A DNA stretch of 64,000 bases from Palleronia pelagia (GCF_900110115.1 NZ_FOCM01000004.1:62001-126000); one strand, 5' to 3'; positions 18,920 to 27,065 are shown, counted from the first letter of the stretch. Translations and numbers: made by a program. The notes: generated from the letters alone by a model not told the origin.

Positions 18920-20309
18920 ACCGCTTGCCTTCCCACGGCGCGTCCGCGTCGTCGTCGCCAAGGTCGATCTCGAAGATCCGCAGCGGATCGTCGCCGGTGT
19001 TCCACAGCTCGACCGAGCTGCCGGGCGCGACGTTCACGTTCTGCCCGGGGCTGCAATCGTGCACGGGTCCGCCGTTCTTCCAACGGCCCTGCCCGTCCGA
19101 CACGGCCAGCAGTTTGCCGCCCGACGCGGTGCCGCGGAAGGTCGCGGATTCGCCCACGTCCAGCGTGCGGCGCGACACGGCCGGCACGGCCCTGCCGCCC
19201 TGGCCGATATCCGCCGGCGCCGACTCGGAATGGCGTGCGACCTCGCTGCGGCCGTCGGCCTTCAGGCGGGTCACCGCGTCCTTCACCTTCTGGGCGTTGG
19301 CGTGGTTCGTCACGAGAAGCGCGTCGGGTGTGTCCACCACGATCACGTCGTCCATGCCGATCACGGTCACCAGCTTGTCGCCCGCGCGGATCAGTGAATT
19401 GCGGGTGTCGAAGGTCATGGCCTCGCCGCTGGAGACGTTGCCGTCGTCGGTCTTCGGGCTGATCGAATGGATGGCGGTCCACGCCCCCACGTCGTTCCAG
19501 TCCACCGAAACGGGCGCCACGGCGACGCGGTCCGAGCGTTCGAAGATCAGGCGTTCGGTCGGCTCGTTCGCGGCGTTGCGGAACGGTGCCTCCGACAGCT
19601 TGACGCCCGTCTCGGTCACCTTGGCATCGGCGATCGCCGCGCGTACGGCGGCCAGGGTGTCGGGATCGTGCTTGGCGAATTCGTCGATCAGGACATCGGC
19701 GCGCATCATCGAGATGCCCGACGCCCAGAGCGTGTCCCCCGCGGCCACGAGGCGCTCGGCCTCTTCGAGGGCCGGCTTCTCGATGAAGCGGCTGACCTCG
19801 TACAGACCTTCCTGCTCGTCCGTGGGCGCGCCGCAGGTGATGTATCCGAAGCCGGTCTCGGCGTGTTTCGGCACCACGCCGAACAGCACGATCCGTCCCG
19901 CCTCGGCGCCGGGGCGCATTGCAGTGACGACGGTGTTCATGTCGCCCTCGATCTTGTGGTCAGAGGGCAGCACCAGCATGGTCGCGGACGGATCGTCCTT
20001 GGCCAGCGTCAGCGCGGCGGCCAGGACGGCGGGGCCGGTGTTGCGGCCCACCGGTTCGCCCACGAAGCGGGCCGGCGTTTCGATCGCGGCTAGCTGGTCG
20101 CGCACCAGGATCTCTTCCGAAGCGGCGGCGATCAGCAGCGGGTCGGCGAACCCGTCGCCGCGGTGCCGCGCGACGGTCGCCTGCAGGAAGCTGGGGCCGC
20201 CCACGCCGTCAACGGATTGAAACTGCTTGGGTTGAGCGACGCGGGACATCGGCCAAAGGCGTGTCCCCATGCCGCCCGACAATACGACGGGATGAATAAT
20301 GCTGCTCAT
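18906..20309 (-). CDS. algA: Mannose-1-phosphate guanylyltransferase with degenerate isomerase domain
   Basis: A 467-aa cytoplasmic enzyme that makes GDP-mannose from mannose-1-phosphate and GTP, the precursor used by AlgD. The nucleotidyltransferase domain is intact: LSGGMGTRLWPMSR near residue 10, PKQF, and the active-site FIEKP. The family usually also carries a C-terminal type II phosphomannose isomerase cupin with RPWG and QMHHHR...EHW. Here residues about 350-467 resemble a cupin but lack those His residues, so isomerase activity is probably lost. The name manC would serve equally well. The start codon overlaps the alg44 stop (TAATG). Confidence 0.9.
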   Translation of the reverse strand: MSSIIHPVVLSGGMGTRLWPMSRVAQPKQFQSVDGVGGPSFLQATVARHRGDGFADPLLIAAASEEILVRDQLAAIETPARFVGEPVGRNTGPAVLAAALTLAKDDPSATMLVLPSDHKIEGDMNTVVTAMRPGAEAGRIVLFGVVPKHAETGFGYITCGAPTDEQEGLYEVSRFIEKPALEEAERLVAAGDTLWASGISMMRADVLIDEFAKHDPDTLAAVRAAIADAKVTETGVKLSEAPFRNAANEPTERLIFERSDRVAVAPVSVDWNDVGAWTAIHSISPKTDDGNVSSGEAMTFDTRNSLIRAGDKLVTVIGMDDVIVVDTPDALLVTNHANAQKVKDAVTRLKADGRSEVARHSESAPADIGQGGRAVPAVSRRTLDVGESATFRGTASGGKLLAVSDGQGRWKNGGPVHDCSPGQNVNVAPGSSVELWNTGDDPLRIFEIDLGDDDADAPWEGKRYARA

Positions 20310-21439
20310 TATTGGTCTCCATTCTGGGTAATGCGATTGAAAATCGGCAGGACGGTTTCGTCCCGGAAGGCGCGCGCTTCGGTCAGCGCTTCGCCGGTGA
20401 GAGTGGTCCAGTCGACGCCGAACGCGTCGCGCGTGACACTGAGCGCCGCCACCTGGCCGGCGGTGTCGTCGGGAAGGTCGATGGAGGGCACGAGGTTCGT
20501 GCGCACCAGCCCATCGGACCCCACGGCGCCCGGCGCGCGGAAGCCTTCGGCCAGCGTCGCGCGGAATTCGGCGCCACCGGGCAGCGTCACGTCGACACCG
20601 CCGGTCTGTTGCACTTCGAACAGAAGCTCCTGCGGCAGGCGTGCCTCAATGGTCAGGGCGGCGTCCTCGGGCGACACGGCGAACAGCGGCTCGCCGGCGA
20701 GGACGGTGCTGCCCTCGGTCACCGAGATCGGCTGCGCCACGCCGTCGATCGGCATGGCGATCGACAGCGTTTCGCCGTCCACGGTGTCGAGCGCGAAGAG
20801 CACGTCGCCGGCCTGGGCCTCGGCGTCGATGAAGCTGATCTGGCCGTCCGCGGTGGCGCGGATCGTCTGCCCCTCGGGCACGACGCGGCCGGGGGCGGCG
20901 ATGTCGGTGGTGAACAGGCGCGCCTGCATCAGGCTCACGGCCAGGGCGATCAGTGCGACGGTCAGCGCCAGGACCATCAGGGTCGCGGCGCCGCTGCGGA
21001 CGCGCTGACCGACGGTCGGCTTGCCCGGGGCACCGCTGCCGCCGTTCTTGGGCTGGGCTAGCGCGCCCGACCGGATCAGGCGGCCCGAGCTGGTCAGGTC
21101 CCCCGAGATATAGTCGTTCAGGACCTGGCGCAGCTGGGCGGAGTGGTCGCCGGTCGGCTCGGAGAAGACCAGCACGCCGGTATTGTCGTCGATCACGCGG
21201 ACCTGCGCGGCGGGCGACAGGGCCAGCTGGAAGCCGGGAAAATCGAAGATCAGCCGCACGATGTTCTGGGTGCCGTCGATGCCCCGGTCGATCAGGCCGG
21301 TGACCTGTGCCGTGGTCATCGACAGCCCGTCGCCGGAATAGCGGCGTCCGTCGATCACGGCGGTGAACGGGATGTCGATCAGCGGGTGTTCGTTCCCGGC
21401 CGAAAGCGGCGCGGGGGACGTGTCGGGTGCGTGTGTCAT
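20309..21439 (-). CDS. alg44: Alg44-like copolymerase protein with degenerate PilZ region
   Basis: A 376-aa inner-membrane protein: cytoplasmic N-terminal PilZ-like region (residues about 15-120), one membrane helix near 136-157 (LMVLALTVALIALAVSLMQA) and a periplasmic membrane-fusion-like domain with a lipoyl/barrel-sandwich pattern (GRVVPEGQTIRATADGQI). In Pseudomonas, Alg44 binds c-di-GMP through RxxxR and DxSxxG and activates Alg8. Here the first motif position reads EHPLI and the second GLSMTTA, so the binding residues are missing. It sits between alg8 and manC as expected for an Alg44 role. Confidence 0.85.
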   Translation of the reverse strand: MTHAPDTSPAPLSAGNEHPLIDIPFTAVIDGRRYSGDGLSMTTAQVTGLIDRGIDGTQNIVRLIFDFPGFQLALSPAAQVRVIDDNTGVLVFSEPTGDHSAQLRQVLNDYISGDLTSSGRLIRSGALAQPKNGGSGAPGKPTVGQRVRSGAATLMVLALTVALIALAVSLMQARLFTTDIAAPGRVVPEGQTIRATADGQISFIDAEAQAGDVLFALDTVDGETLSIAMPIDGVAQPISVTEGSTVLAGEPLFAVSPEDAALTIEARLPQELLFEVQQTGGVDVTLPGGAEFRATLAEGFRAPGAVGSDGLVRTNLVPSIDLPDDTAGQVAALSVTRDAFGVDWTTLTGEALTEARAFRDETVLPIFNRITQNGDQ

Positions 21440-21460
21440 TGGGTGCGTCCTGTCGGTCGT

Positions 21461-22924
21461 TCAGAGAAGTCCGGTCGCGAGCGCCGCGCCGAGTGTGAGC
21501 CAGCCCAGCGCGAGGCCGTGCATGTAGGTGGAGGAGGCCGAGCGCAGCCGCGCGCCCAGCGGCATCCGCGCCGCCGCCTTCTTCGAGGCCTGGCGCGTCC
21601 ATTTCTGCCGGTCGAGCCGGAACAGCGCCGAGCTCTTGACCGAGGCGCCGACGACCTGCCCGAAGTACAGCAGCGGCGCGTAGACGATGGGGAAGCCGCC
21701 GCCCCGGAAGGTCGAGAGCATCCAGCAGAAGACGTAGCGGGTGAACATGACCCAGGCGATGTAGGCGGGGATCACGGCGGGCGTCAGGAACAGCGCGGTC
21801 AGCGCGATGGAGATCGGGCCGAACAGCGTGGTCCAGATCGACACGCGCTGGTCGAGGATCGACCACCATGTGAAGAACCCGATCCGCGCCGGCCCCAGCC
21901 CCAGCGCGCGGCCGTTGGTGCGCAGCATGTTGCCGAACCACCGCTTCATCAGCGCCACGGCGCTTTCGAAGAAGCCCGGCATAGGCTGGTCCTCGTACGA
22001 GACGCAGTGCACGTCCGGCAGGTAGGTCATGTGGTAGCCGCGGCTGAGCAGCCAGAACCAGGTCGACTTGTCGTCGCCGGTCAGGAAGTTGATGCGTCCC
22101 AGCCGCCAGTGGTCGATGTGGTCGGACTGCACCTGGCGGATGAAGGACGGGTCGGTGGCGAGATCCGCGCGGAAGACCGACATGCGGCCCGTCAGCGTCA
22201 GGACCCGGCCGCCGAACGCCATGGACGACATCATCATCTGGCGCTGCATGAAGCGCAGGTCGAACCAGTTGCGGAACAGCCAGTCGTTCGGGATCTCGAC
22301 GGATTCGTCGGTGGTCAGCGCGCCGACGCGGTCGTCGGTGAAGAAGGGCGCCGCGCGCGCGACGATGTCGGCGGGAACGGCGCTGTCGCCGTCCACGAAC
22401 AGCATGATGTCGTCACGCCGGGGCGCCTCACGCTGCAACAGCCGCAGCGACCGGGCGATGGCGTCGCGTTTCCCCGACCCGGGGATCTGGTCGATGATGA
22501 AGCGGACATCGGGCATGTCCGCGCGCCGCGCCTCGAACAGGTCGCGCAGCACCCGCAGGTCGGCCCCGTCCACCACCGACGCGACGATGGTGGCGCCACC
22601 GGGGGACCGGCGGGCGGCCTCGAAGATCGAGCCGTAGACCGCGGTCGTCACGCCCGGTTTGATCTTGAAGGTCGTGACCATGAAATAGGCGTGAGCGGGC
22701 ACGGCCCGGCCGGCATAGGCCGCCTCGGCCCGCGCGCGACTGCGGGGATAGATCCACCGGGTATAGGCCGTCGCGCGCAGGAAGTTCAGGGTGGCCCATC
22801 CATACCGCCACAGGCCGATCGCGCCGAGCACCACGATGGCTTCTTCGGCGGCGGCGAAGCTGGTGTCGCGCACGGCGAGCGCCAGGGCCAGGAAGGCCGC
22901 GATATAGATGAGATGACCCAGCAT
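21461..22924 (-). CDS. alg8: Alg8-like processive glycosyltransferase (mannuronan synthase)
   Basis: A 487-aa inner-membrane family 2 glycosyltransferase that should polymerise mannuronate from GDP-mannuronate. N-terminal membrane helices are followed by a cytoplasmic GT domain with FVDGDS (DxD), DHIDHW, TGDDKSTWFW and LMKRWFGNMLR (the QxxRW-equivalent), then several C-terminal membrane helices. The pattern fits Alg8 rather than cellulose synthase, and algD and alg44 flank it. Catalytic motifs look intact. The start is six bases after the algD stop. Confidence 0.93.
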   Translation of the reverse strand: MLGHLIYIAAFLALALAVRDTSFAAAEEAIVVLGAIGLWRYGWATLNFLRATAYTRWIYPRSRARAEAAYAGRAVPAHAYFMVTTFKIKPGVTTAVYGSIFEAARRSPGGATIVASVVDGADLRVLRDLFEARRADMPDVRFIIDQIPGSGKRDAIARSLRLLQREAPRRDDIMLFVDGDSAVPADIVARAAPFFTDDRVGALTTDESVEIPNDWLFRNWFDLRFMQRQMMMSSMAFGGRVLTLTGRMSVFRADLATDPSFIRQVQSDHIDHWRLGRINFLTGDDKSTWFWLLSRGYHMTYLPDVHCVSYEDQPMPGFFESAVALMKRWFGNMLRTNGRALGLGPARIGFFTWWSILDQRVSIWTTLFGPISIALTALFLTPAVIPAYIAWVMFTRYVFCWMLSTFRGGGFPIVYAPLLYFGQVVGASVKSSALFRLDRQKWTRQASKKAAARMPLGARLRSASSTYMHGLALGWLTLGAALATGLL

Positions 22925-22930
22925 GGCGGC

Positions 22931-24250
22931 TTACCAGCAGATGCCTTGGTAACCCGCGTCGCTGACGACGTCAGGGTCGATACGGCCGAGATCGACCACG
23001 CGGCGGTTGCCGAGGCTGCCTTTCAGCCGCTCGGTCACCTCGGGGTACTTGTTGCCCACGACGATGACTTCGCTGTCCTCGATCAGCTTGTCGATATCGT
23101 CTTCCATCCGCTCGGACAGGTCGGGAACGACGGCGTTGCCGCGTCCCACGGCGCTCGGGTCGTTGGCGAAGGCGGTGGCGACATAGGGATCGTAGACGCG
23201 CACCTCCTGGCCGCTGTCGATCAACCGCGCGGCCAGGTCGGCCAGCGGGCTTTCACGCAGGTCGTCGGTGCCCGACTTGAAGCTCACGCCGACAAGGCCG
23301 ACGGCCTTCTTCGACGCCGCGCGCACCATGGTCTCGGCCCGCTCGATCTGGGCGTCATTGGCCTCGAGGATGGCGTTCAGAAGCGGCGTGGCGATGCCCG
23401 AGGACTGGCCCACGGCCTTCAGCGCGCGCACGTCCTTGGGCAGGCACGAGCCGCCGAAGGCGAAGCCGGGCCGCAGGAAGGCCGGCGACATGGCGACCTT
23501 GGTGTCGGAACACAGGATCGACATCACCTTCTGGCCGTCGAGCTCGTTCGCCTTGGCGATGTTGCCGATCTCGTTGGCGAAGCTGATCTTGGCCGCGCGC
23601 CAGCTGTTCGACGTGTACTTCACCATCTCGGCGGTGCGGATATCGACCTTGTTCATCTCGCAGGGCAGGTCCTGGTTGATCTCGGTCAGGATCTGTTCGG
23701 TCTGCTCGTCGAGGCTGCCGAAGACGATCAGGCCGGGATCGGCGTAGTCCTCGATCGCGGTGCTTTCGCGCAGGAACTCGGGGAAGTAGCCGACGCCGAA
23801 ATCACGGCCGGCCCGCTTGCCCGACGCCTTTTCCAGCGTGGGAATACAGACCTCTTCCATGGTGCCGGGCACGATGGTCGAGCGCATGATGACGGTGTGG
23901 CGGTCCCGCTTGGCGGCGATGGCACGGCCGATATCCTCGCAGACGGACACCACGAAATCGAGCCCGACCGACCCGTCCGGCGCCGACGGCGTGCCGACGC
24001 AGACGAAGGACGCGTCGGTCTTGGCGACGGCCTCGGCGGCATCGGTGGTGGCGGTCATGCGGCCGCTTTCGGCCATCTCGGCGACGAGGGCATCGAGGCC
24101 CTTCTCGACGATGGGCGCGCGGCCGGCATTCAGCCCGTCCACCTTGTCCTGGTCGAGGTCGACGGCAATCACCTCGTGGCCGTCGCGGGCCAGGCACGCC
24201 GCGGACACGACGCCCACGTAGCCGATCCCGAAAACACTGATCTTTGTCAT
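22931..24250 (-). CDS. algD: GDP-mannose 6-dehydrogenase AlgD
   Basis: A 439-aa cytoplasmic NAD-dependent four-electron dehydrogenase that converts GDP-mannose to GDP-mannuronate, the committed step of alginate synthesis. The start at MTKISVFGIGYVGVV has AAGGAAG upstream; the frame stays open far upstream without a better start. Visible are the Rossmann motif GIGYVG, the catalytic Cys269 in FGGSCLPKD, SFKSGTDDLRESP, and the C-terminal GYQGICW that is typical of GDP-mannose dehydrogenases. First gene of the twelve-gene operon. Confidence 0.96.
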   Translation of the reverse strand: MTKISVFGIGYVGVVSAACLARDGHEVIAVDLDQDKVDGLNAGRAPIVEKGLDALVAEMAESGRMTATTDAAEAVAKTDASFVCVGTPSAPDGSVGLDFVVSVCEDIGRAIAAKRDRHTVIMRSTIVPGTMEEVCIPTLEKASGKRAGRDFGVGYFPEFLRESTAIEDYADPGLIVFGSLDEQTEQILTEINQDLPCEMNKVDIRTAEMVKYTSNSWRAAKISFANEIGNIAKANELDGQKVMSILCSDTKVAMSPAFLRPGFAFGGSCLPKDVRALKAVGQSSGIATPLLNAILEANDAQIERAETMVRAASKKAVGLVGVSFKSGTDDLRESPLADLAARLIDSGQEVRVYDPYVATAFANDPSAVGRGNAVVPDLSERMEDDIDKLIEDSEVIVVGNKYPEVTERLKGSLGNRRVVDLGRIDPDVVSDAGYQGICW

Positions 24251-24365
24251 GGCTCTTCCTTCTCTGGCCCTTCGGACCGCATCGAAATCCGTGTCGGACG
24301 GCAGTCCCGCCCGGTTCGATTGAGAAGGTAAGGAAAGTTGCTGGGTCCCATCAGTCGGGAAAGCG

Positions 24366-24424
24366 CCGGACCCCTTGTGGGAATTCATGGAAGGGGTCGG
24401 GAGCTTCCGGACCCCTTTGTGGGG
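24366..24424. promoter_or_regulatory. Repeated GACCCCTT elements in the algD leader
   Basis: Between the upstream LuxR-type gene and algD lie two direct copies of CCGGACCCCTT(T)GTGGG (24366-24381 and 24407-24424), 41 bp apart, about four helical turns. An inverted AAGGGGTC (24391-24398) lies between them. The array is a good candidate operator for the alginate-like operon; the inverted pair could also form an RNA hairpin. No clear promoter hexamers were found beside it. Confidence 0.5.
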
Positions 24425-24450
24425 CATTTCGCCACGCGCCCCGTCAAATG

Positions 24451-25086
24451 TTAATTCAGCCAGCCTCGCGCGCTGGCCATGCGGATCAGCGCGGGTCGAT
24501 CGGCCAGCCCAAGCTTGGCCATGCCGCGCGCCCGGTGGGTGTCCACTGTCTTGGGGCTCAGCCCGATGCGCCCGGCGATATCGCTGTTGGAATAGCCGCG
24601 CGCCCAAAGCTTGAGGATATCCTCCTCGCGCGCGGTGGGGATCTTGCCCTCGGTCGGACCGGCCTGCGGCGCCGTGGCCGCGCGGCCCACCGACCGTTCG
24701 ACGAAACTGCCGCCGGCCATCGCCACGCGGATCACCCGCATCAGCGCGCTGCCCGACACCGATTTCGACACGACCGAGCGGAAGCCGGCATCAAGGCAAA
24801 CGTCGACAAGCTCGCGCGTGGGAAGCGACGCAACGGCGATCAGCGCCATGCCCGGCCGCGCCGACAGCATCTGCGGCACGAGCGTCATGAGCGTCGGTGT
24901 GAAAAGGGGATCGATCAGCAGGACGTCCCAGGACGGCGCGCGCAGGCGATCCAGATCCTCGGCGTCGATGGCCTCGCCGTCCAGCCCGTCGGCTTCGAAA
25001 GCGCGCGTGGCCAGGTCGATCACGGCCGAGGCGAAAATCGGGCTGCGATCCGCGACGCCGAGACGAATGGGGGAATTCGACACCAT
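24451..25086 (-). CDS. LuxR/NarL-type response-regulator-like transcription factor
   Basis: A 211-aa DNA-binding protein. The N-terminal half resembles a receiver domain, with an acidic start (VADRSP), a possible phospho-Asp in LLIDPLF, and a Lys in VVSKSV. The C-terminal 60 residues are a LuxR-type helix-turn-helix: PTAREEDILKLWARGYSNSDIAGRIGLS. It sits 200 bp upstream of algD on the same strand, making it the leading candidate for control of the polysaccharide operon. A second LuxR-type gene lies six bases upstream. Confidence 0.88.
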   Translation of the reverse strand: MVSNSPIRLGVADRSPIFASAVIDLATRAFEADGLDGEAIDAEDLDRLRAPSWDVLLIDPLFTPTLMTLVPQMLSARPGMALIAVASLPTRELVDVCLDAGFRSVVSKSVSGSALMRVIRVAMAGGSFVERSVGRAATAPQAGPTEGKIPTAREEDILKLWARGYSNSDIAGRIGLSPKTVDTHRARGMAKLGLADRPALIRMASARGWLN

Positions 25087-25092
25087 CGCGGG

Positions 25093-25752
25093 TCAGGCCG
25101 CCCAGGCGTTGTCCCGGGCGAAAAGTTCGAGATCGCGCGCGCCGGTCAGCCCCAGCTTCGACATGGCGCGGTACTTGTGGGTCTCGACGGTCTTGCCGCT
25201 GATCGACAGGTCGCGCCCGATGGCGCGGCAGCTGCGCCCGCCCACGACCGCCTTCAGGACCTCGCGCTCGCGCTCGGTCAGGTCCTCGTCCGCCTGGGGG
25301 CCGTCGGCCGGATGCGCCTCGCCCAGTTCGGCAAAGCAGCCATCCACGTAGAGCCCGCCTGCCGAAACGCAGAGCAGCGCGTCGCCCAGCATCTCGATGT
25401 CCCCGGCCCGCGACACGACGCCGTCGTATTGCGCGCCGAGACACCGGCGCGCCACGTCTTCCGAGGTTTCGGAAACGTAGGCGACGATCGCCGCGGGACC
25501 GAACGCCTCGCGCATGACATCCAGCGCAACAGCCGGGTCGCTGCCCGATTGCTCGGGGTCGAAGACGACCACGTCGAAGCCGGGACAGGCGGATTGGCCC
25601 CCCGTGACGATGGACGGCTGACCGTCGCAGCGGCCGATCACGGCCAGGTCGCCACCCTTGTTCAATTCCCGTTCGACGGCCCGGGACAGGATCGCGCTGT
25701 CATCGATGAACAGCACGCGGGGCAGATCCGGGGCGTTGGAAAAATCTGTCAT
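25093..25752 (-). CDS. Second LuxR-type response-regulator-like transcription factor
   Basis: A 219-aa protein. The start MTDFSNAPDLPRV is supported by GGAG seven bases upstream. The receiver-like part has the acidic pair IDDS and a possible phospho-site in VVFDPEQ; the C-terminal helix-turn-helix is LTEREREVLKAVVGGRSCRAIGRDLS. It is co-linear with the other regulator (six-base gap), so the pair is probably co-transcribed. The two proteins look paralogous in layout but are well diverged. No histidine kinase is encoded nearby. Confidence 0.88.
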   Translation of the reverse strand: MTDFSNAPDLPRVLFIDDSAILSRAVERELNKGGDLAVIGRCDGQPSIVTGGQSACPGFDVVVFDPEQSGSDPAVALDVMREAFGPAAIVAYVSETSEDVARRCLGAQYDGVVSRAGDIEMLGDALLCVSAGGLYVDGCFAELGEAHPADGPQADEDLTEREREVLKAVVGGRSCRAIGRDLSISGKTVETHKYRAMSKLGLTGARDLELFARDNAWAA

Positions 25753-25841
25753 GAGGGAACTCCGTAAGTGCGACGGGAAAATGAGCCCGCTTCGAATTTG
25801 TTCCTGCGAACCTGTCTGGTTTCCGGCCGTCTCCTGCAAGA

Positions 25842-25860
25842 TCACGCCAAGATTTCGTGA
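25842..25860. repeat. Small inverted repeat upstream of the LuxR-type pair
   Basis: TCACG and CGTGA flank nine bases, about 90 bp upstream of the first LuxR-type start. Short dyads like this can bind regulators, but this one may be chance. Confidence 0.25.
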
Positions 25861-25940
25861 ATTCGGCAAACCTCCGCCGATTGACGTGGCGGAGCCCCGG
25901 CACGCCGGCCGCGGCCGTCGCCGGTCCATCACTGGTCCTC

Positions 25941-25987
25941 AAATACCTCCGGGGGAGTCCGCGACAGCGGACGGGGGCAGCGCCCCC
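25941..25987 (+). repeat. Palindromic intergenic element, copy 1
   Basis: It begins AAATACCTCCGGGGGAG, then has two stem-loops, GTCCGCgacaGCGGAC and GGGGGcagcGCCCCC. The same architecture recurs at 34173, 36327 and 57478 in this window, always between genes. Confidence 0.8.
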
Positions 25988-26020
25988 ATCCCCGCCGCGC
26001 AACGAACGCGCGGCGGCGCG

Positions 26021-26785
26021 CTAGCCGCAGACCAGACCGCCATCCACGACCAGCGTCTGGCCCGTCACCGCGCGCGCCCAGGGCGAGGCGAAGAACAGCA
26101 CCGCGTCGGCCAGTTCATCGGGCGTGGTGACATGGCCCAGCGGCGTCTGGCCGGCGATCAGGTCGAACACCGCGTCCGGCGTCGCCGCGCTGGCGTCGGT
26201 GGTGCGCAGAAGGCCGCCCGCGACCATGTTCACCGTCACACCCAGAGGGCCCAGGTCCTTCGACGCCGTGCGCGTGAAGGCCATCAGCGCGGCCTTGGCG
26301 GCGGTGTAATCGTGGTAGGGCACCACCGGGTTCTGCACCAGGTTCGACCCGATGGTGACCACCCGGCCCTCGCCCGCCGCCTGGAAATGCGGCCGCATGG
26401 CCTTGATGGCGTGCAGCGCGCCCGCCACCGCCGTTTCGGTCTGGCGGGCGATCTCGGACCACTCCAGCGTCTCCAGCGTCGCGCGGGCGTCGCCGTTGAA
26501 GCTGTAGGTGGCCAGCGCGTTGTGGACCAGCGTGGTGGGCGGGCCCAGCCGCTCGGAGATTTCGGCGACCATGGCGCTCACGGCAGCGGCGTCGGTCACG
26601 TCGGCCCGCACGGTGATGGCATTGTCGCCAAGCTCGGCGGCAAGGGCCTCGGCCGCGTCTGCGCTGGCGCGGTAGTTTATGGCGACCTTTGCGCCCTCGC
26701 GGGCGAAAGCCCGTGCGATGGCGGCGCCGAGGCCCCGTCCCGCCCCGGTGACGAGGACGGTCTGGCGATCGAGGGGACGTGTCAT
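26021..26785 (-). CDS. Short-chain dehydrogenase/reductase under a TPP riboswitch
   Basis: A 254-aa SDR oxidoreductase. The cofactor motif TGAGRGLG lies near residues 13-20, followed by the active-site Ser in TIGSN and the catalytic YTAAK, with the C-terminal TGQTLVVDGG typical of the FabG-like group. The start MTRPLDRQ has AGGAG upstream; the longer frame would run into the riboswitch. It would be annotated as a 3-oxoacyl-ACP reductase by default, but the TPP riboswitch in its leader suggests a role tied to thiamine or a thiamine-related substrate. The actual substrate is unknown. Confidence 0.9.
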   Translation of the reverse strand: MTRPLDRQTVLVTGAGRGLGAAIARAFAREGAKVAINYRASADAAEALAAELGDNAITVRADVTDAAAVSAMVAEISERLGPPTTLVHNALATYSFNGDARATLETLEWSEIARQTETAVAGALHAIKAMRPHFQAAGEGRVVTIGSNLVQNPVVPYHDYTAAKAALMAFTRTASKDLGPLGVTVNMVAGGLLRTTDASAATPDAVFDLIAGQTPLGHVTTPDELADAVLFFASPWARAVTGQTLVVDGGLVCG

Positions 26786-26891
26786 GCTGGTTGGCTCCTG
26801 CAACTGTTTGAAAGGGTGCAAGGGGCCGTCCGGGCGCGGACCACCGACGGGCCACGACGGACTGGAATTGGCAGGAAGGATAGATCCAACT

Positions 26892-26917
26892 GTGCCTCCT
26901 TCACGAACGGAAGGCAC
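26892..26917 (-). promoter_or_regulatory. Hairpin in the SDR leader downstream of the riboswitch
   Basis: On the minus strand, GTGCCTTC and GAAGGAGGCAC can pair around a short loop, between the riboswitch and the SDR start. No U-tract follows, so it may be part of the expression platform rather than an intrinsic terminator. Confidence 0.35.
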
Positions 26918-26951
26918 GGCGGACGGGGGCCATCTACCCCGAAGCATCCCC

Positions 26952-27030
26952 GCAACTTCCTCCGCCGGCATGATCCGGTTCAGGTTCGAAGGGTGCTTCT
27001 CAGCCCGCGCGATGCGGACGCCCCCGTTGC
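26952..27030 (-). ncRNA. TPP riboswitch (THI element)
   Basis: On the minus strand the 79-nt element is closed by a perfect P1 stem, GCAAC with GTTGC. It contains the hallmark segments of the thiamine-pyrophosphate aptamer: GGCTGAGA, CACCCTTCGAACCTGA and CCGGATCATGCCGGCGGAGG. This is the only riboswitch seen in the window. It lies 166 nt upstream of the SDR start. THI elements normally reduce expression of thiamine synthesis or uptake genes when TPP is plentiful. Confidence 0.96.
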
Positions 27031-27037
27031 TGGGCGC

Positions 27038-27065
27038 AAGATGCCGCGCGGCCGTGGGATGTCAA
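27038..27065 (-). promoter_or_regulatory. Promoter of the riboswitch-SDR transcript
   Basis: On the minus strand a perfect TTGACA is followed, after 16 bases, by CATCTT. Transcription would begin about eight bases later, just at the first base of the TPP aptamer, which supports both calls. Confidence 0.7.

Noticed and set aside
21143-24331. Very long plus-strand open frame (over 1000 codons) across alg44, alg8 and algD
   Set aside because: It is antisense to genes with clear motifs, has no family resemblance and His/Arg/Gly-rich composition typical of high-GC shadows.
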